Assembly: GCA_041393535.1 (NCBI GenBank)
Contig: JAWKJY010000001.1
Span: forward strand, 310,001-374,000
DNA: 64,000 bases
Origin: JAWKJY01 sp041393535
Lineage (GTDB): Bacteria; Actinomycetota; Thermoleophilia; Gaiellales; Gaiellaceae
Reading direction: 5' to 3'
The notes beneath the pieces are model-generated. The model was not told the DNA's origin, ran no database searches, and worked only from the letters and a program-made list of their open reading frames with translations. Made by a program: the position numbers and the translations under genes. Position 1 is the stretch's first letter. Each line of letters begins with the position of its first letter. Shown here piece by piece: positions 42,157 to 50,765 of this stretch.

Positions 42157-45100
42157 GTGGCCGAGCCGCCCTGGCTGCGCGCGCTCGCGGGCGTCGCGGT
42201 CGTCGCGCTGGCCGCCGCGCCCGCCGCGCTCGCGCTGCCGGAGGGCTCGACCTTCCTCGTCAGCCGCCCCGACGGCGCCGGGCCCCTCGCGACGCCGCTG
42301 ACGAACCACAGCTCGCTGACCGGGACGCGCGCCGCCTCGCTGCTCGGGGAGCAGGGGCCCCGCACGGTCAGCGACGACGGCCGCTACGTCGTCTTCGTGT
42401 CGGCCGCCGACGGGCTCTCGAGCGAGCACGTCGACACCGTCCAGAACGTCTACGTGCGCGACCGCCAGCTCCAGGTGACGACGCTCGTCAGTCGAGCCGA
42501 CGGCGTCGCGGGAGCCGCGGCGGACGGCGACAGCCTGTCGCCGACGATCAGCCGCAACGGCCGCTACGTCGCGTTCGCGAGCAGCGCGACGAACCTCAGC
42601 TCGTTCGACGAGGGCGGCGTCACGCACGTCTACGTGCGCGACCTGATCGCGGGCACCACGCGGCTGATGGATCGCGCCGACGGCGCCTCCGGCGTGATCG
42701 GCAACGAGGCGGCGAGCTCGCCCGCGCTCACCGTCGACGGCGGGCAGCCCGTCGTGGCGTTCGCCAGCCGCGCGACCAACCTCGTCGCGACGGCCGTGCC
42801 CGCAGGCATCTCGCAGGTCTACCTCCGCGACGACACGCAGACGATCCTCGTCTCGCGTCGGGACGGCCAGACGGTCTCGACCCCGAACGCGCCCGGCAAC
42901 CTCGGCTCCTCCCAGCCGTCGATCTCGGAGGACGGGAGCGCGGTCGCGTTCACGACCGCGGCGACGAACCTCGCCGATCTCGCCAACAACGGCGACGACG
43001 ACGTGAACGGCGTCGACGACGTCTACGTGCGCGTCCTGGCCGCGGAGGACACGTCGATCGTCAGCCTCTCCGAGCAGGGGGCGCCGCTGAACGGCGACAG
43101 CGGCAGCCCGTCGATCAGCGGCGACGGCTCGCACGTCGCCTTCACCACTGCGGCGAGCGACGCCACCGACTTCACGGGCGCCGATCCCGACGACGACCTG
43201 GACGTCTACGTCCGGGGCGCCGGCACGACGAGGCTCGCCAGCCGGGCGACGGGCGCCGCGGGCGCGAGCGGGAACGGCGCCTCGTACGCGCCGGCCCTGA
43301 CCGACGACGAGACGCGGGTCGCGTTCGCGAGCACGAGCACGAACCTCGACCCGGGTGACGCGACGGCGACCGCCGACGTGTACCTGCGCCGCCTCGACAC
43401 GAGCGCGACCTCGCTCGTCAGCACGAAGGGCGGCGTCGTCGGCGACGGCGCGTCGGATCTGCCGGCGATCTCGGCCGACGGCCAGCAGGTCGCGTTCGAG
43501 ACCGACGCCGACAACCTCTCGCCCGACGACGAGGACGACTTCCGCCAGGTGATGACACGCTACGTCGGGTCGGTGCCGACGATCAACCCGATCGTCGTCG
43601 TGTCCCAGCCGAGCGGCTCGGGCGTGTTCCGCAGCGGCGTCAACGTGAGCTTCCACGCGCCGTCGTCGCGCAACGGGACGTCCGTGGCGGGCACGAGCAC
43701 GGACGGCCGCTACGTCGTCTTCGTCTCCGCCGAGGACGACCTCGTCGCCGACGACGACGACCGCTTCCTCAACGTCTACGTCCGGGACACGCTGCTCGAC
43801 CGGACGATCCTCGTCAGCCGGGCGGGCGGCGCGGCGGGCGCGGCCGCCAACGGCGACTCGGGGAGCCTCGAAGGCAACCTCGCCACCACGATCGGGCCGC
43901 CCGGGATCTCCGCGGACGGCACGCGCGTGGTCTTCGCGAGCGCGGCGTCGAACCTCGTCCCCGACGACACGAACGGCGTCCTCGACGTGTTCGTGCGCGA
44001 CCTCGCCGCGGGGACGACCGTCCGCGTCAGCCTGAAGCCCGACGGGACGGAGATCCCGGAAGGCGGCCGCGACGCCGCGATCTCGGCCGCCGGCAACCGG
44101 GTCGCGTTCGTCACGGCGGCGGCGCTCGACGCCTCGGACACGAACGGCTCGCAGGCGGACGTGTACGTCCGCGACCTGGCCGCCGGGACGACCACGCTGG
44201 TCAGCCGCCAGAGCCTCGGCGGCGTCTCGGGCAACGCCGCGTCGGTCGACCCGGTGCTCGACGCCGACGGCTCGCGGATCGCGTTCACCACGGCCGCGTC
44301 CAACTTCGCGCCGATGCTCGCCGACGGGAACGGCGTCGGCGACGTCTACCTGCACGACCTCGACACGGGGACGACGTCGCTCGTCAGCGCCCGCGCGGCA
44401 CTGCTCCTGCAGGCGGGCAACGCGTCGAGCGGCACGCCCTCGATCAGCGCCGACGGCCAGCGGGTCGCCTTCACGAGCTCCTCCGGGAACCTCGTCTCCG
44501 TCGTCGACGGGAACGCCGCCGTGGACGTCTACCTGCGGGACTTCACGCTGGCGGCCGGCCAGCAGACGATCCTCGTCAGCCGCACGAGCGGGCCGAACGG
44601 GATCGCGGGCAACGGCGAGGCGAAGAGCCCGTCGATCAGCGCCGACGGGACGCGGATCGCCTTCCAGTCGAGCGCGTCCGACCTCGTCCCGGGCGACGCG
44701 AACGGGGGGTTGGGCGAGGTGTTCGTGCGCGACGTCGCGGCCGCGACGACGCAGCTCGTCAGCCACGCGAACGGCGCGGGCGGCGCGCAGCCCCCCGCCG
44801 GGGCGAGCGTTCCTGCGCTCAGCCCGGACGGCGACTGCGTCACGTTCGCCTCGACCGGCGACGCGCTCGTCGCGGGGACGACTGGCCGGGACTTCGCGCG
44901 GCTCTACGTGCGGGCCGTGCGCGGCGAGTGCGGCGCGCCGCTCGAGGTCGTGCCCCCGGCGCCGCCGCCGGCCCAGCCGCCGCCTGCCCCGCCGGCCGCG
45001 GACACGACCCCACCGCGCCTGAGCGCGCTCACCGTCAAGCCGGCGCGCTTCCGCGCCGGCGCCCGCGTGCGGGCGGCGCGCAAGGGCGCGCCCGCCGTGG

Positions 45101-45414
45101 GCGCGTCGATCCGGTTCGCGCTCTCCGAGGCCGCGACCGTCAGGCTGAAGGTCGAGCGGCTGCTCCCGGGCGTGAAGGTGAAGAAGCGCTGCGTCGCCCC
45201 GAAGGCCGGCGTCACGGGCCCGAGGTGCGTGCGGGCGAAGGCGAGGGGGACGCTGACGGCGACGCGCGCCGCGGGCACGCGTCGGCTCGCGTTCACGGGC
45301 ACGCTGCGCGGCAAGCGGCTCGCGCCCGGGCGCTACCGGCTGACGCTCACCGCGACCGACGCGGCCGGGAACGTCTCGCGGGCGCTGCGGCGGACGGTCG
45401 TCGTTCTCCCCTGA
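42157..45414 (+). CDS. Large secreted TolB-like (PD40) beta-propeller protein
   Basis: This is a 1085-residue exported protein. The N-terminal hydrophobic stretch (GVAVVALAAAPAALALP) is a signal peptide. It is followed by about fifteen tandem repeats built on SISADGTRVAF..S.A.NL, a short Asp/Asn-rich turn and DVYVRDLAAGTTTLVS. These are PD40/TolB-type propeller blades, making probably two propellers. A Pro-rich linker (PPAPPPAQPPPAPP) leads to a C-terminal Ig-like domain (DTTPPRLSALTVKPARF to ATDAAGNVSRALRRT). The Asp/Asn turns could bind Ca2+. It probably acts as a cell-surface scaffold or binding protein with no enzymatic motif. The repeats make this region prone to misassembly. Confidence 0.85.
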   Translation: MAEPPWLRALAGVAVVALAAAPAALALPEGSTFLVSRPDGAGPLATPLTNHSSLTGTRAASLLGEQGPRTVSDDGRYVVFVSAADGLSSEHVDTVQNVYVRDRQLQVTTLVSRADGVAGAAADGDSLSPTISRNGRYVAFASSATNLSSFDEGGVTHVYVRDLIAGTTRLMDRADGASGVIGNEAASSPALTVDGGQPVVAFASRATNLVATAVPAGISQVYLRDDTQTILVSRRDGQTVSTPNAPGNLGSSQPSISEDGSAVAFTTAATNLADLANNGDDDVNGVDDVYVRVLAAEDTSIVSLSEQGAPLNGDSGSPSISGDGSHVAFTTAASDATDFTGADPDDDLDVYVRGAGTTRLASRATGAAGASGNGASYAPALTDDETRVAFASTSTNLDPGDATATADVYLRRLDTSATSLVSTKGGVVGDGASDLPAISADGQQVAFETDADNLSPDDEDDFRQVMTRYVGSVPTINPIVVVSQPSGSGVFRSGVNVSFHAPSSRNGTSVAGTSTDGRYVVFVSAEDDLVADDDDRFLNVYVRDTLLDRTILVSRAGGAAGAAANGDSGSLEGNLATTIGPPGISADGTRVVFASAASNLVPDDTNGVLDVFVRDLAAGTTVRVSLKPDGTEIPEGGRDAAISAAGNRVAFVTAAALDASDTNGSQADVYVRDLAAGTTTLVSRQSLGGVSGNAASVDPVLDADGSRIAFTTAASNFAPMLADGNGVGDVYLHDLDTGTTSLVSARAALLLQAGNASSGTPSISADGQRVAFTSSSGNLVSVVDGNAAVDVYLRDFTLAAGQQTILVSRTSGPNGIAGNGEAKSPSISADGTRIAFQSSASDLVPGDANGGLGEVFVRDVAAATTQLVSHANGAGGAQPPAGASVPALSPDGDCVTFASTGDALVAGTTGRDFARLYVRAVRGECGAPLEVVPPAPPPAQPPPAPPAADTTPPRLSALTVKPARFRAGARVRAARKGAPAVGASIRFALSEAATVRLKVERLLPGVKVKKRCVAPKAGVTGPRCVRAKARGTLTATRAAGTRRLAFTGTLRGKRLAPGRYRLTLTATDAAGNVSRALRRTVVVLP

Positions 45415-45424
45415 CGAGCCGGGC

Positions 45425-45628
45425 TCAGCGCTTCGCCTGCACGTACAGGTGCTGGCAGTCCGCGTCGTAGGGACAGTCGACGAGCACCTGCCGCCAGCCC
45501 GAGCCGGGCGCCGGGAAGTCGTCGCCGACGCAGGCCGGGCCGGGGAGCAGCCAGTCGCCGCGGTCGACCTCCTCGCCGGCGCTGTCGAGGTAGTGGACGA
45601 CGTAGTGGTACGTGGCCGTCTGGAGCAT
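45425..45628 (-). CDS. Small conserved protein (67 aa)
   Basis: This short protein starts MLQTATYHYVVHYLDSAGEE and continues WLLPGPACVGDDFPAPGSGW. It ends VDCPYDADCQHLYVQAKR with three Cys. Its Tyr/His-rich opening strand and single compact domain suggest a real gene. The start is ATG 45628 behind GGAGGGCGGGAG rather than the longer GTG frame, which would overlap the divergent VWA gene. I recognise no family. Cys pairs might bind a metal. It is convergent with the beta-propeller gene, with only 10 bp between. Confidence 0.65.
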   Translation of the reverse strand: MLQTATYHYVVHYLDSAGEEVDRGDWLLPGPACVGDDFPAPGSGWRQVLVDCPYDADCQHLYVQAKR

Positions 45629-45773
45629 CTCCCGCCCTCCTCGCTCGATGCATCGACGGTACTCCGCCGCGTACTCGGGCCGTCGGCTGCCGGGCACGCG
45701 AGCCGCGCCGCGTAAGGATCGCGTCGCGACGGGGCGACCTCCTCCCGACGCACCGCTCACGAGGAGGCCCGCC

Positions 45774-47033
45774 GTGCACGCATCCATCCGTCTCGATCAC
45801 CGGCTCGTCGCCGTCGAGGGCGAGCACGACGTCCACGTCATGCTCGAGCTCGTGGCGCCCGAGCCCGCCGACGGGGCCGCGCGGCCGCCGCTCCGCGTCG
45901 CGCTCGTGCTCGACCGGTCCGGCTCGATGGGCGGCGGCAAGCTGGAGGTCGCGAAGCGCTGCGCGATCTGGCTGGCCGGTCGGCTGGGCGCGCGCGACGA
46001 GCTGGCGGTCGTCGGCTTCGACCACGAGGTCGAGCTCGTCGCGCCGCTGCGCCCGGCCGGCGACCCGGCCGTCCGCGCCGGCATCGAGCGGCTCCACCCG
46101 CGCGGACAGACGAACCTCTCGGGCGGCTGGCTCGAGGGCCGGCGGGCGCTCGCCGGGGCCAGCGGCGGTGGGCCGCGCCGGGTCGTCCTGCTGACGGACG
46201 GGCTCGCGAACGTCGGCGTCACCGATCCCGCGCAGCTCGTCGGGCTGGCCGCCTCGGCCGGCGCCGAAGGCATCGGCACGTCGACGATCGGCTTCGGCCA
46301 GGACTTCGACGAGGACCTGCTCACCCTCCTCGCCGACGCCGGCGGCGGGAACGCGCACTACGCCGACACGGCCGACGCCGTCCCGGCGATCTTCGCCCGG
46401 GAGTTCGAGGGCCTGACACGGCTCGTGGCCCAGAACGTCGCCGTCGAGGTCCGGCCGGCCGGGGCCGTCGAGGTCGTGCGCGTCCTGAACGACCACCCGT
46501 CGCAGGCGATCCCGGGCGGCGTGCTCGTCCAGCTCGGTGACGCGCACGGCGGCGAGCGGCGCCGGATCGTCCTCTCGCTCCACCTGCCGTACGTCGCGGC
46601 GCTCGGCCCCGTCGTCGCCTGCGAGCTCGTCCTGCGCTACGTCACGGTCGCCGCCGCGATCGAGGAGCGGACGCTGACGCTGCCCGTCGTCGTCAACGTC
46701 GTCTCGGCCGAGGAGGCCGCGGCGGCGGCCCCCGACGCGGCCGTGGTCGAGGAGGTGCTCGTCCTCGCGGCCGCCCGCGCGCGCGACGAGGCGATCCGCC
46801 TCGCCGACGGCGGCGACAACGCGGCCGCCCAGCGCGTCCTGCGCGACGCGGCCGGGGCGATCCGCCTGGCGGCGCCGGCGCTGCCGGCGAGCGCGGCGGC
46901 GCTGCTCGCGCGCGAGGCGGACGAGCTCGACCTCGCCGAGCAGCTCGCCGCCCCGGCCGGCTACGACGCGGCGAGCCGCAAGCGCCTCCGCTACGCGTCC
47001 CAGGAGCGCCGGCGCGGCCCGCGGACGGGCTGA
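45774..47033 (+). CDS. VWA-domain (von Willebrand A) protein
   Basis: This 419-residue protein has a complete MIDAS metal site: DRSGSMGGGK (DxSxS), HPRGQTNLSGGWLEG (Thr), and LLTDGLANVG (Asp). The N-terminal strand pattern SIRLDHRLVAVEGEHDVHVM and the C-terminal helical region (VEEVLVLAAARARDEAIRLA) match the inter-alpha-trypsin-inhibitor-like or YfbK-type VWA proteins of bacteria. No signal peptide is seen, so it is probably cytosolic. The role is probably metal-dependent protein binding. GTG 45774 has GAGGAGG upstream. It is divergent from the small 67-aa gene. Confidence 0.88.
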   Translation: MHASIRLDHRLVAVEGEHDVHVMLELVAPEPADGAARPPLRVALVLDRSGSMGGGKLEVAKRCAIWLAGRLGARDELAVVGFDHEVELVAPLRPAGDPAVRAGIERLHPRGQTNLSGGWLEGRRALAGASGGGPRRVVLLTDGLANVGVTDPAQLVGLAASAGAEGIGTSTIGFGQDFDEDLLTLLADAGGGNAHYADTADAVPAIFAREFEGLTRLVAQNVAVEVRPAGAVEVVRVLNDHPSQAIPGGVLVQLGDAHGGERRRIVLSLHLPYVAALGPVVACELVLRYVTVAAAIEERTLTLPVVVNVVSAEEAAAAAPDAAVVEEVLVLAAARARDEAIRLADGGDNAAAQRVLRDAAGAIRLAAPALPASAAALLAREADELDLAEQLAAPAGYDAASRKRLRYASQERRRGPRTG

Positions 47034-47119
47034 CCGGGGCCCTTGAGGAACGCGACGTCGAGGAGTACCGTCCGGGGCGCCAGGTCGTTCCGATCGGTTC
47101 CCTCTGGAGAGGAGCGTTC

Positions 47120-47482
47120 ATGGCCGAGGCAGAGCGCAAGAGCTTCGACGACCCGGACGAGGTGCGGGAGTTCCCGCTCGGGCGAGCGGACGTCGTGCAC
47201 ATGGGTGGCGGGGAGATCGGCCGGCTGGTCCTCCAGCCGGGCTGGCGCTGGTCGGAGCACGTGAAGCCCGCCGCCGGCACCGAGCTGTGCGAGGCCCCGC
47301 ACTTCCAGTACGTGGTGTCCGGCCGGGCCGCGGCGCAGATGGCGGACGGGACGGTGATCGAGCTGGGGCCTGGAGACGTCAACCTGCTGCCGCCCGGGCA
47401 CGACGCCTGGGTGATCGGCGACGAGCCCGCGGTGCTCGTCGACTGGGGCGGCATCCACGCCTGGGGGAAGCCCGCGCGGTAG
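47120..47482 (+). CDS. Cupin-fold protein
   Basis: This 120-residue single-domain cupin reads GRLVLQPGWRWSEHVKP, then ELCEAPHFQYVVSGRAAAQM and DGTVIELGPGDVNLLPPGHD. It ends DEPAVLVDWGG. The usual G(X)5HXH motif is reduced to a single His (WSEHVKP) with HFQYVVSG after it, so metal binding is possible but incomplete. Small cupins often bind a ligand or act as accessory isomerases. The function is unknown. ATG 47120 has a GGAGAGGAG site. It converges on the glycosyltransferase operon with a hairpin terminator between them. Confidence 0.85.
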   Translation: MAEAERKSFDDPDEVREFPLGRADVVHMGGGEIGRLVLQPGWRWSEHVKPAAGTELCEAPHFQYVVSGRAAAQMADGTVIELGPGDVNLLPPGHDAWVIGDEPAVLVDWGGIHAWGKPAR

Positions 47483-47488
47483 CCGGCC

Positions 47489-47524
47489 GCGGGTGGGCCG
47501 GCCGGCTGCGGTCGGCCCGCCCGC
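47489..47524. terminator. Bidirectional hairpin between cupin and glycosyltransferase operon
   Basis: GCGGGTGGGCCG (47489-47500) pairs with CGGCCCGCCCGC (47513-47524) with one G-T pair and a 12-nt loop. It lies 6 nt after the cupin stop and 2 nt beyond the stop of the convergent glycosyltransferase gene (47527), so it can serve both directions. Confidence 0.6.
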
Positions 47525-47526
47525 GC

Positions 47527-48825
47527 TCAGGTCGCGCGTCCGGCGACCGAGTCGAGCAGGCGTGCGAGCCGCGCGGCCTGCTCGCGCCGCTCGAGCGGCG
47601 CGAGCGCCGCGGTGCGGCCGTGCCACGGCACGTGCCCGTCGCTGCGCCAGTGCGCGAGCCAGTCGGCGAGGACGGCGGCGATCGCGGCGGGGTCGCTGGC
47701 GCTCGTCCCGCCGCCCGTCGTCGCGAGCAGCTCGTCGACCCAGTCGCCGTCGGCCGGGACGGCGAGGATCGGCCGGCGTGCCCCGAGCGCCTCGAAGAGC
47801 TTCGTCGGGTAGCTGAGCGTCCCGTGCCGGTCGCGGTGGGCCGTGCACGTCAGTGCGAGCAGCCCGTCGCTCTCGGCGACGATCCGCCGGGCGGTCGCCG
47901 GGTCGCCGAGCGGCTCGACCTCGCAGACGAGCCCGGCGGGGCGGCCGCGCAGCAGCGTGCGCAGCGTCCCGTCGCACTTCGAGCCGACGAGTCGGACCCG
48001 GAGCGTACGGGCCGCGTCCGGCTGCGCGGCGAGCAGCAGGTCGAGCCCGTCGAGGAGCAGCTCGGGCCGCTGGTCGCCGGGGTAGATCGAGCCGACGTGG
48101 GAGACGACGCACCGGTCGCCCCGGGCGGTCGCCGGGGCGTCCAGCGGGTCGAGCCCGGTCAGGATCACCTCGGTCCGCAGCCCGTACGTGTCGTGGACGT
48201 ACGCGGCCATCGCCGGCGAGGCGGCCGCCGCCGCGGCCGCGGGGGCGAGCCAGCCGGCATGGCGGGCGGTGCGCAGCCGACGCTCGAGCGAGTGGCGGGG
48301 CAGGGGCGGGACGAGGAAGCTCGCGAGGTCGCCGAAGAAGGGCACCCAGGGCACGTCGAGCGCGCGGGCGAGCCTGCTCGCGACGACGTGGTTCGTGACG
48401 GGCGGGCAGTAGCTCGCGATCGCGTGGACGGTCGTCCGGCGGGCGAGCGCGAGCCCCGCCTCGACGGCGGGCCCGCACCAGCCGACGAGCTCGTCGGGGT
48501 ACGGGCCCGCGAGCAGGCGGCGGAGCCGGCGGGCCTTCGCCAGGGCCTTCCCCGTCGGCCCGCGCCCCGGGCCGGGCAGGGGGCGGCGGGCCGGCCCGGG
48601 CGGCTGCGGCGCGCGCTGGATCTCGACGCCGGCCCCGGCCACGAGCCCGGGCTGCCAGACGAGGCCCCACGACGGGTCGGCGTCGTCGGCCGACTCCCAG
48701 TCGCGCGCGAGGAAGACGGGCTCCCAGCCGAGCGCCGGCAGGTGGCGGGCGTAGCCGAGCATCCGGCCGACCGCGACGTTGTGGACGGGCAGGAAGTGGT
48801 GCTGGACGACGAGGACGCGGTGCAC
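47527..48825 (-). CDS. Glycosyltransferase (GT4-like)
   Basis: This 432-residue GT-B fold protein begins HRVLVVQHHFLPVHNVAVGR and continues LGWEPVFLARDWESADD. The C-terminal half has CVVSHVGSIYPGDQRPELLL (the GT4 first strand), RVRLVGSKCDG, and TLSYPTKLFEALGARRPILA. The last replaces the usual EX7E, with Lys and Glu in KLFEALGA. This resembles GT4-type sugar transferases acting on surface polysaccharide or small-molecule acceptors. GTG 48825 is only 2 nt after the GT2 gene's stop, so it is the last gene of the six-gene operon. Donor and acceptor are unknown. Confidence 0.85.
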   Translation of the reverse strand: MHRVLVVQHHFLPVHNVAVGRMLGYARHLPALGWEPVFLARDWESADDADPSWGLVWQPGLVAGAGVEIQRAPQPPGPARRPLPGPGRGPTGKALAKARRLRRLLAGPYPDELVGWCGPAVEAGLALARRTTVHAIASYCPPVTNHVVASRLARALDVPWVPFFGDLASFLVPPLPRHSLERRLRTARHAGWLAPAAAAAAASPAMAAYVHDTYGLRTEVILTGLDPLDAPATARGDRCVVSHVGSIYPGDQRPELLLDGLDLLLAAQPDAARTLRVRLVGSKCDGTLRTLLRGRPAGLVCEVEPLGDPATARRIVAESDGLLALTCTAHRDRHGTLSYPTKLFEALGARRPILAVPADGDWVDELLATTGGGTSASDPAAIAAVLADWLAHWRSDGHVPWHGRTAALAPLERREQAARLARLLDSVAGRAT

Positions 48826-48827
48826 GC

Positions 48828-49520
48828 TCAGCGGCGGTCGCGGCGCCGGTCGAGCGTCGCCTTGACCAGGTGGAGGAACTCGTCGTGGCTGGCGGCGCGG
48901 TTGCGTCGGCTCGTGTTGGCGTCGTGCAGGCGCCGGTGGGTGAGGACGTCGTCGAGCAGCAGGCCGCGGACGCCGAGGTCCTCCGCGCGCAGGAACCAGT
49001 CCGTCGCGAAGGTGTACGGCAGCGACTCGTCGAAGCCGCCGACCCGCTCGAACGCCTCGCGGCGGGCGACGAGCGTCTGGATCACGTAGCCCGGGACCGG
49101 CTGCGCCGCCCGCCGACCCGCGTGGCGCGCCGCCTCGGCGGCGAGCTCGGGCACCCAGAAGTTGCGGGCGTGCGCGACGCAGAAGGCGCGGTCGGGCGCG
49201 GCGGCCAGCGCGGCCACCTGTCGGGCGAGCTTGTCCGGCTCCCACAGGTCGTCCTGCTCGAGGAACGCGATCAGCTCCCCGCGCGCCAGCGCGACGCCGC
49301 GGTTGCAGGCGGCCGCGGCGCCCCGGTTGGGCTGGTGGACGTACGCGACGGCGGCGCCGAAGCGGCGGACGACGGCGGCGGACCCGTCGGTCGAGCCGTC
49401 GTCGACGACGATCGGCTCGATCGGCCGGTGCGTCTGGGCGAGGATGCTGTCGAGCGCGTCGGCGAGGTAGCGCACGCCCTGGAAGCAGGGGACGATGCAG
49501 CTGACGAGCGGGCCGCTCAC
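48828..49520 (-). CDS. Family 2 glycosyltransferase
   Basis: This 230-residue GT-A enzyme has VSCIVPCFQGVRYLADALDS, then IEPIVVDDGSTDGSAAVV and the donor-metal motif AFLEQDDLWEPDKL (QDD in place of DxD). It continues with LVARREAFERVGGFDESL and the acceptor-side FATDWFLRAEDLG. The C-terminus (RRNRAASHDEFLHLVKATLD) is short, with no membrane helix, so it is a soluble GT2. GTG 49520 overlaps the upstream GT4 stop by 4 nt (49517-49520), so it is translationally coupled within the operon. Confidence 0.9.
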   Translation of the reverse strand: MSGPLVSCIVPCFQGVRYLADALDSILAQTHRPIEPIVVDDGSTDGSAAVVRRFGAAVAYVHQPNRGAAAACNRGVALARGELIAFLEQDDLWEPDKLARQVAALAAAPDRAFCVAHARNFWVPELAAEAARHAGRRAAQPVPGYVIQTLVARREAFERVGGFDESLPYTFATDWFLRAEDLGVRGLLLDDVLTHRRLHDANTSRRNRAASHDEFLHLVKATLDRRRDRR

Positions 49521-50765
49521 GCGAGGCCCAGCCCGGCGAGCGCGTCGTCGACGCGGGCGTGGACGACCGGCCAGTCGTACCGCTCGGCCACCAGCTCCCG
49601 GCCCGCGGCGGCCAGCCGTGCGGCGAGCGCCGGCTCGGCCGCGACCCGCGCGATCGCGGCCGCGAGCCCGGCCGGGCCCTCCGCGAGCAGCAGGTGCGTG
49701 CCGTCCTCGACCGCGAGCCCCTGGGCGCCGACCGCGGTCGAGACGACCGGCACGCCGGCGGCGAGCCCCTCGAGCACCTTCAGGTGCGTGCCGCCGCCCT
49801 GGCGGAGCGGCACGGCGAGGACGGTCGCCTCGACGAGGAAGGGGCGCACGTCCGCGACGGCGCCGGTGACGGCGATCCGCGGGTCGCGGCCCGCTGCGGC
49901 GAGGAGCTCGGGGCCCGGCCCGGGCCCGACGAGGAGCAGCCGCGTCGCCTCGCCGCCCGGCAGCAGCGGCAGGATCTCCTCGACGAGCAGGCGGGCCGCG
50001 AGCGCGTTCGGGCCGTAGCCGAACGTCCCGGGGAAGAGCACGGTCGTGCGACCCGCTGGCGGCCGTCGCGCGGCGGCGACGTCCGCGTAGCGCGTCTGCT
50101 CGATCCCGTTGGGGACGACGACGGTCGGCGCAGCCGGCCCGTACAGGCGCCGGAGCAGCGCGGCGTCCTCGTCGCTGCAGGCCCAGGTCTGGTCGACGGC
50201 CCGGACGGCGGCCCGCTCGCGCGCCGCCGTGCGCGCCGGCAGGACGTCGCGGCGCGTGCGGGCCTCCAGGTCGTCGCCGCGGGTCGCGGCGGCGAGCTGG
50301 CGCTGCACGTCGGCCTCGACGTTGTGGCAGTCGAGCACCACGCGGCAGCCCGCCGCGCGGATCACCTCCAGGTACGAGGCGAGCCAGAGCCCCGCGACGA
50401 GCACCAGGTCGGGCCGGAGCCGGTCGAGCAGCGCGGCCAGCTCGGCGGCGGCGACCTCCGACCGGTAGAGGTCGGACGGGTGGCCGTCCGGGTCGAGCAG
50501 CCAGGCACGGCCCGGCAGGCGCGCCCCGCGCGGGGGCGGGTAGGCGAGCGCCGGGTCGGTCGACGCCGTCCAGCAGGAGAGCGGCAGGGGCGGCGGCTCG
50601 TGCCGGCGGTCGTCGTTGCTGCAGAGCCCGAGCACGCCGACCGGCCGTGGGCGGCGAGGGCGTTCACGTGCTGCCAGGTGCGGTGGTCGCCGCCCTTGCG
50701 GGTGGGTGGGGCAGCCCCTCGGCGAGGACGAGCGTCCGCAGCGCACCCCGCCCGGCCCGCGTCAC
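49517..50765 (-). CDS. GT4-family glycosyltransferase (N-terminal frameshifts)
   Basis: This is a glycosyltransferase of about 416 residues. The intact main frame carries LRPDLVLVAGLWLASYLEVI, then VVLDCHNVEADVQRQLAAA and the GT4 C-terminal half TTVLFPGTFGYGPNALAARL. It ends with FLVEATVLAVPLRQGGGTHL and KVLEGLAAGVPVVSTAVGAQ, where the donor-binding Glu is in KVLEGLAAG. The first ~40 residues need two single-base repairs near 50700 and 50640: LRTLVLAEGLPHPPA, then GGDHRTWQHVNALAAHGR, then VGVLGLCSND. GTG 50765 overlaps the kinase-like gene's stop (GTGA, 50762-50765). It belongs to the minus-strand operon with GT2, PqqD-like and another GT4. Confidence 0.8.

Noticed and set aside
42157..45100. 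Periodic repeats suggesting a CRISPR or satellite array
   Set aside because: The periodicity is that of propeller blades in an intact reading frame. Copies are degenerate and of uneven length, with no spacers.
42007..45753. A 1248-codon minus-strand frame opposite the propeller gene
   Set aside because: Arg/Asp-rich with no domain. It mirrors the repeat structure of the real plus-strand gene.
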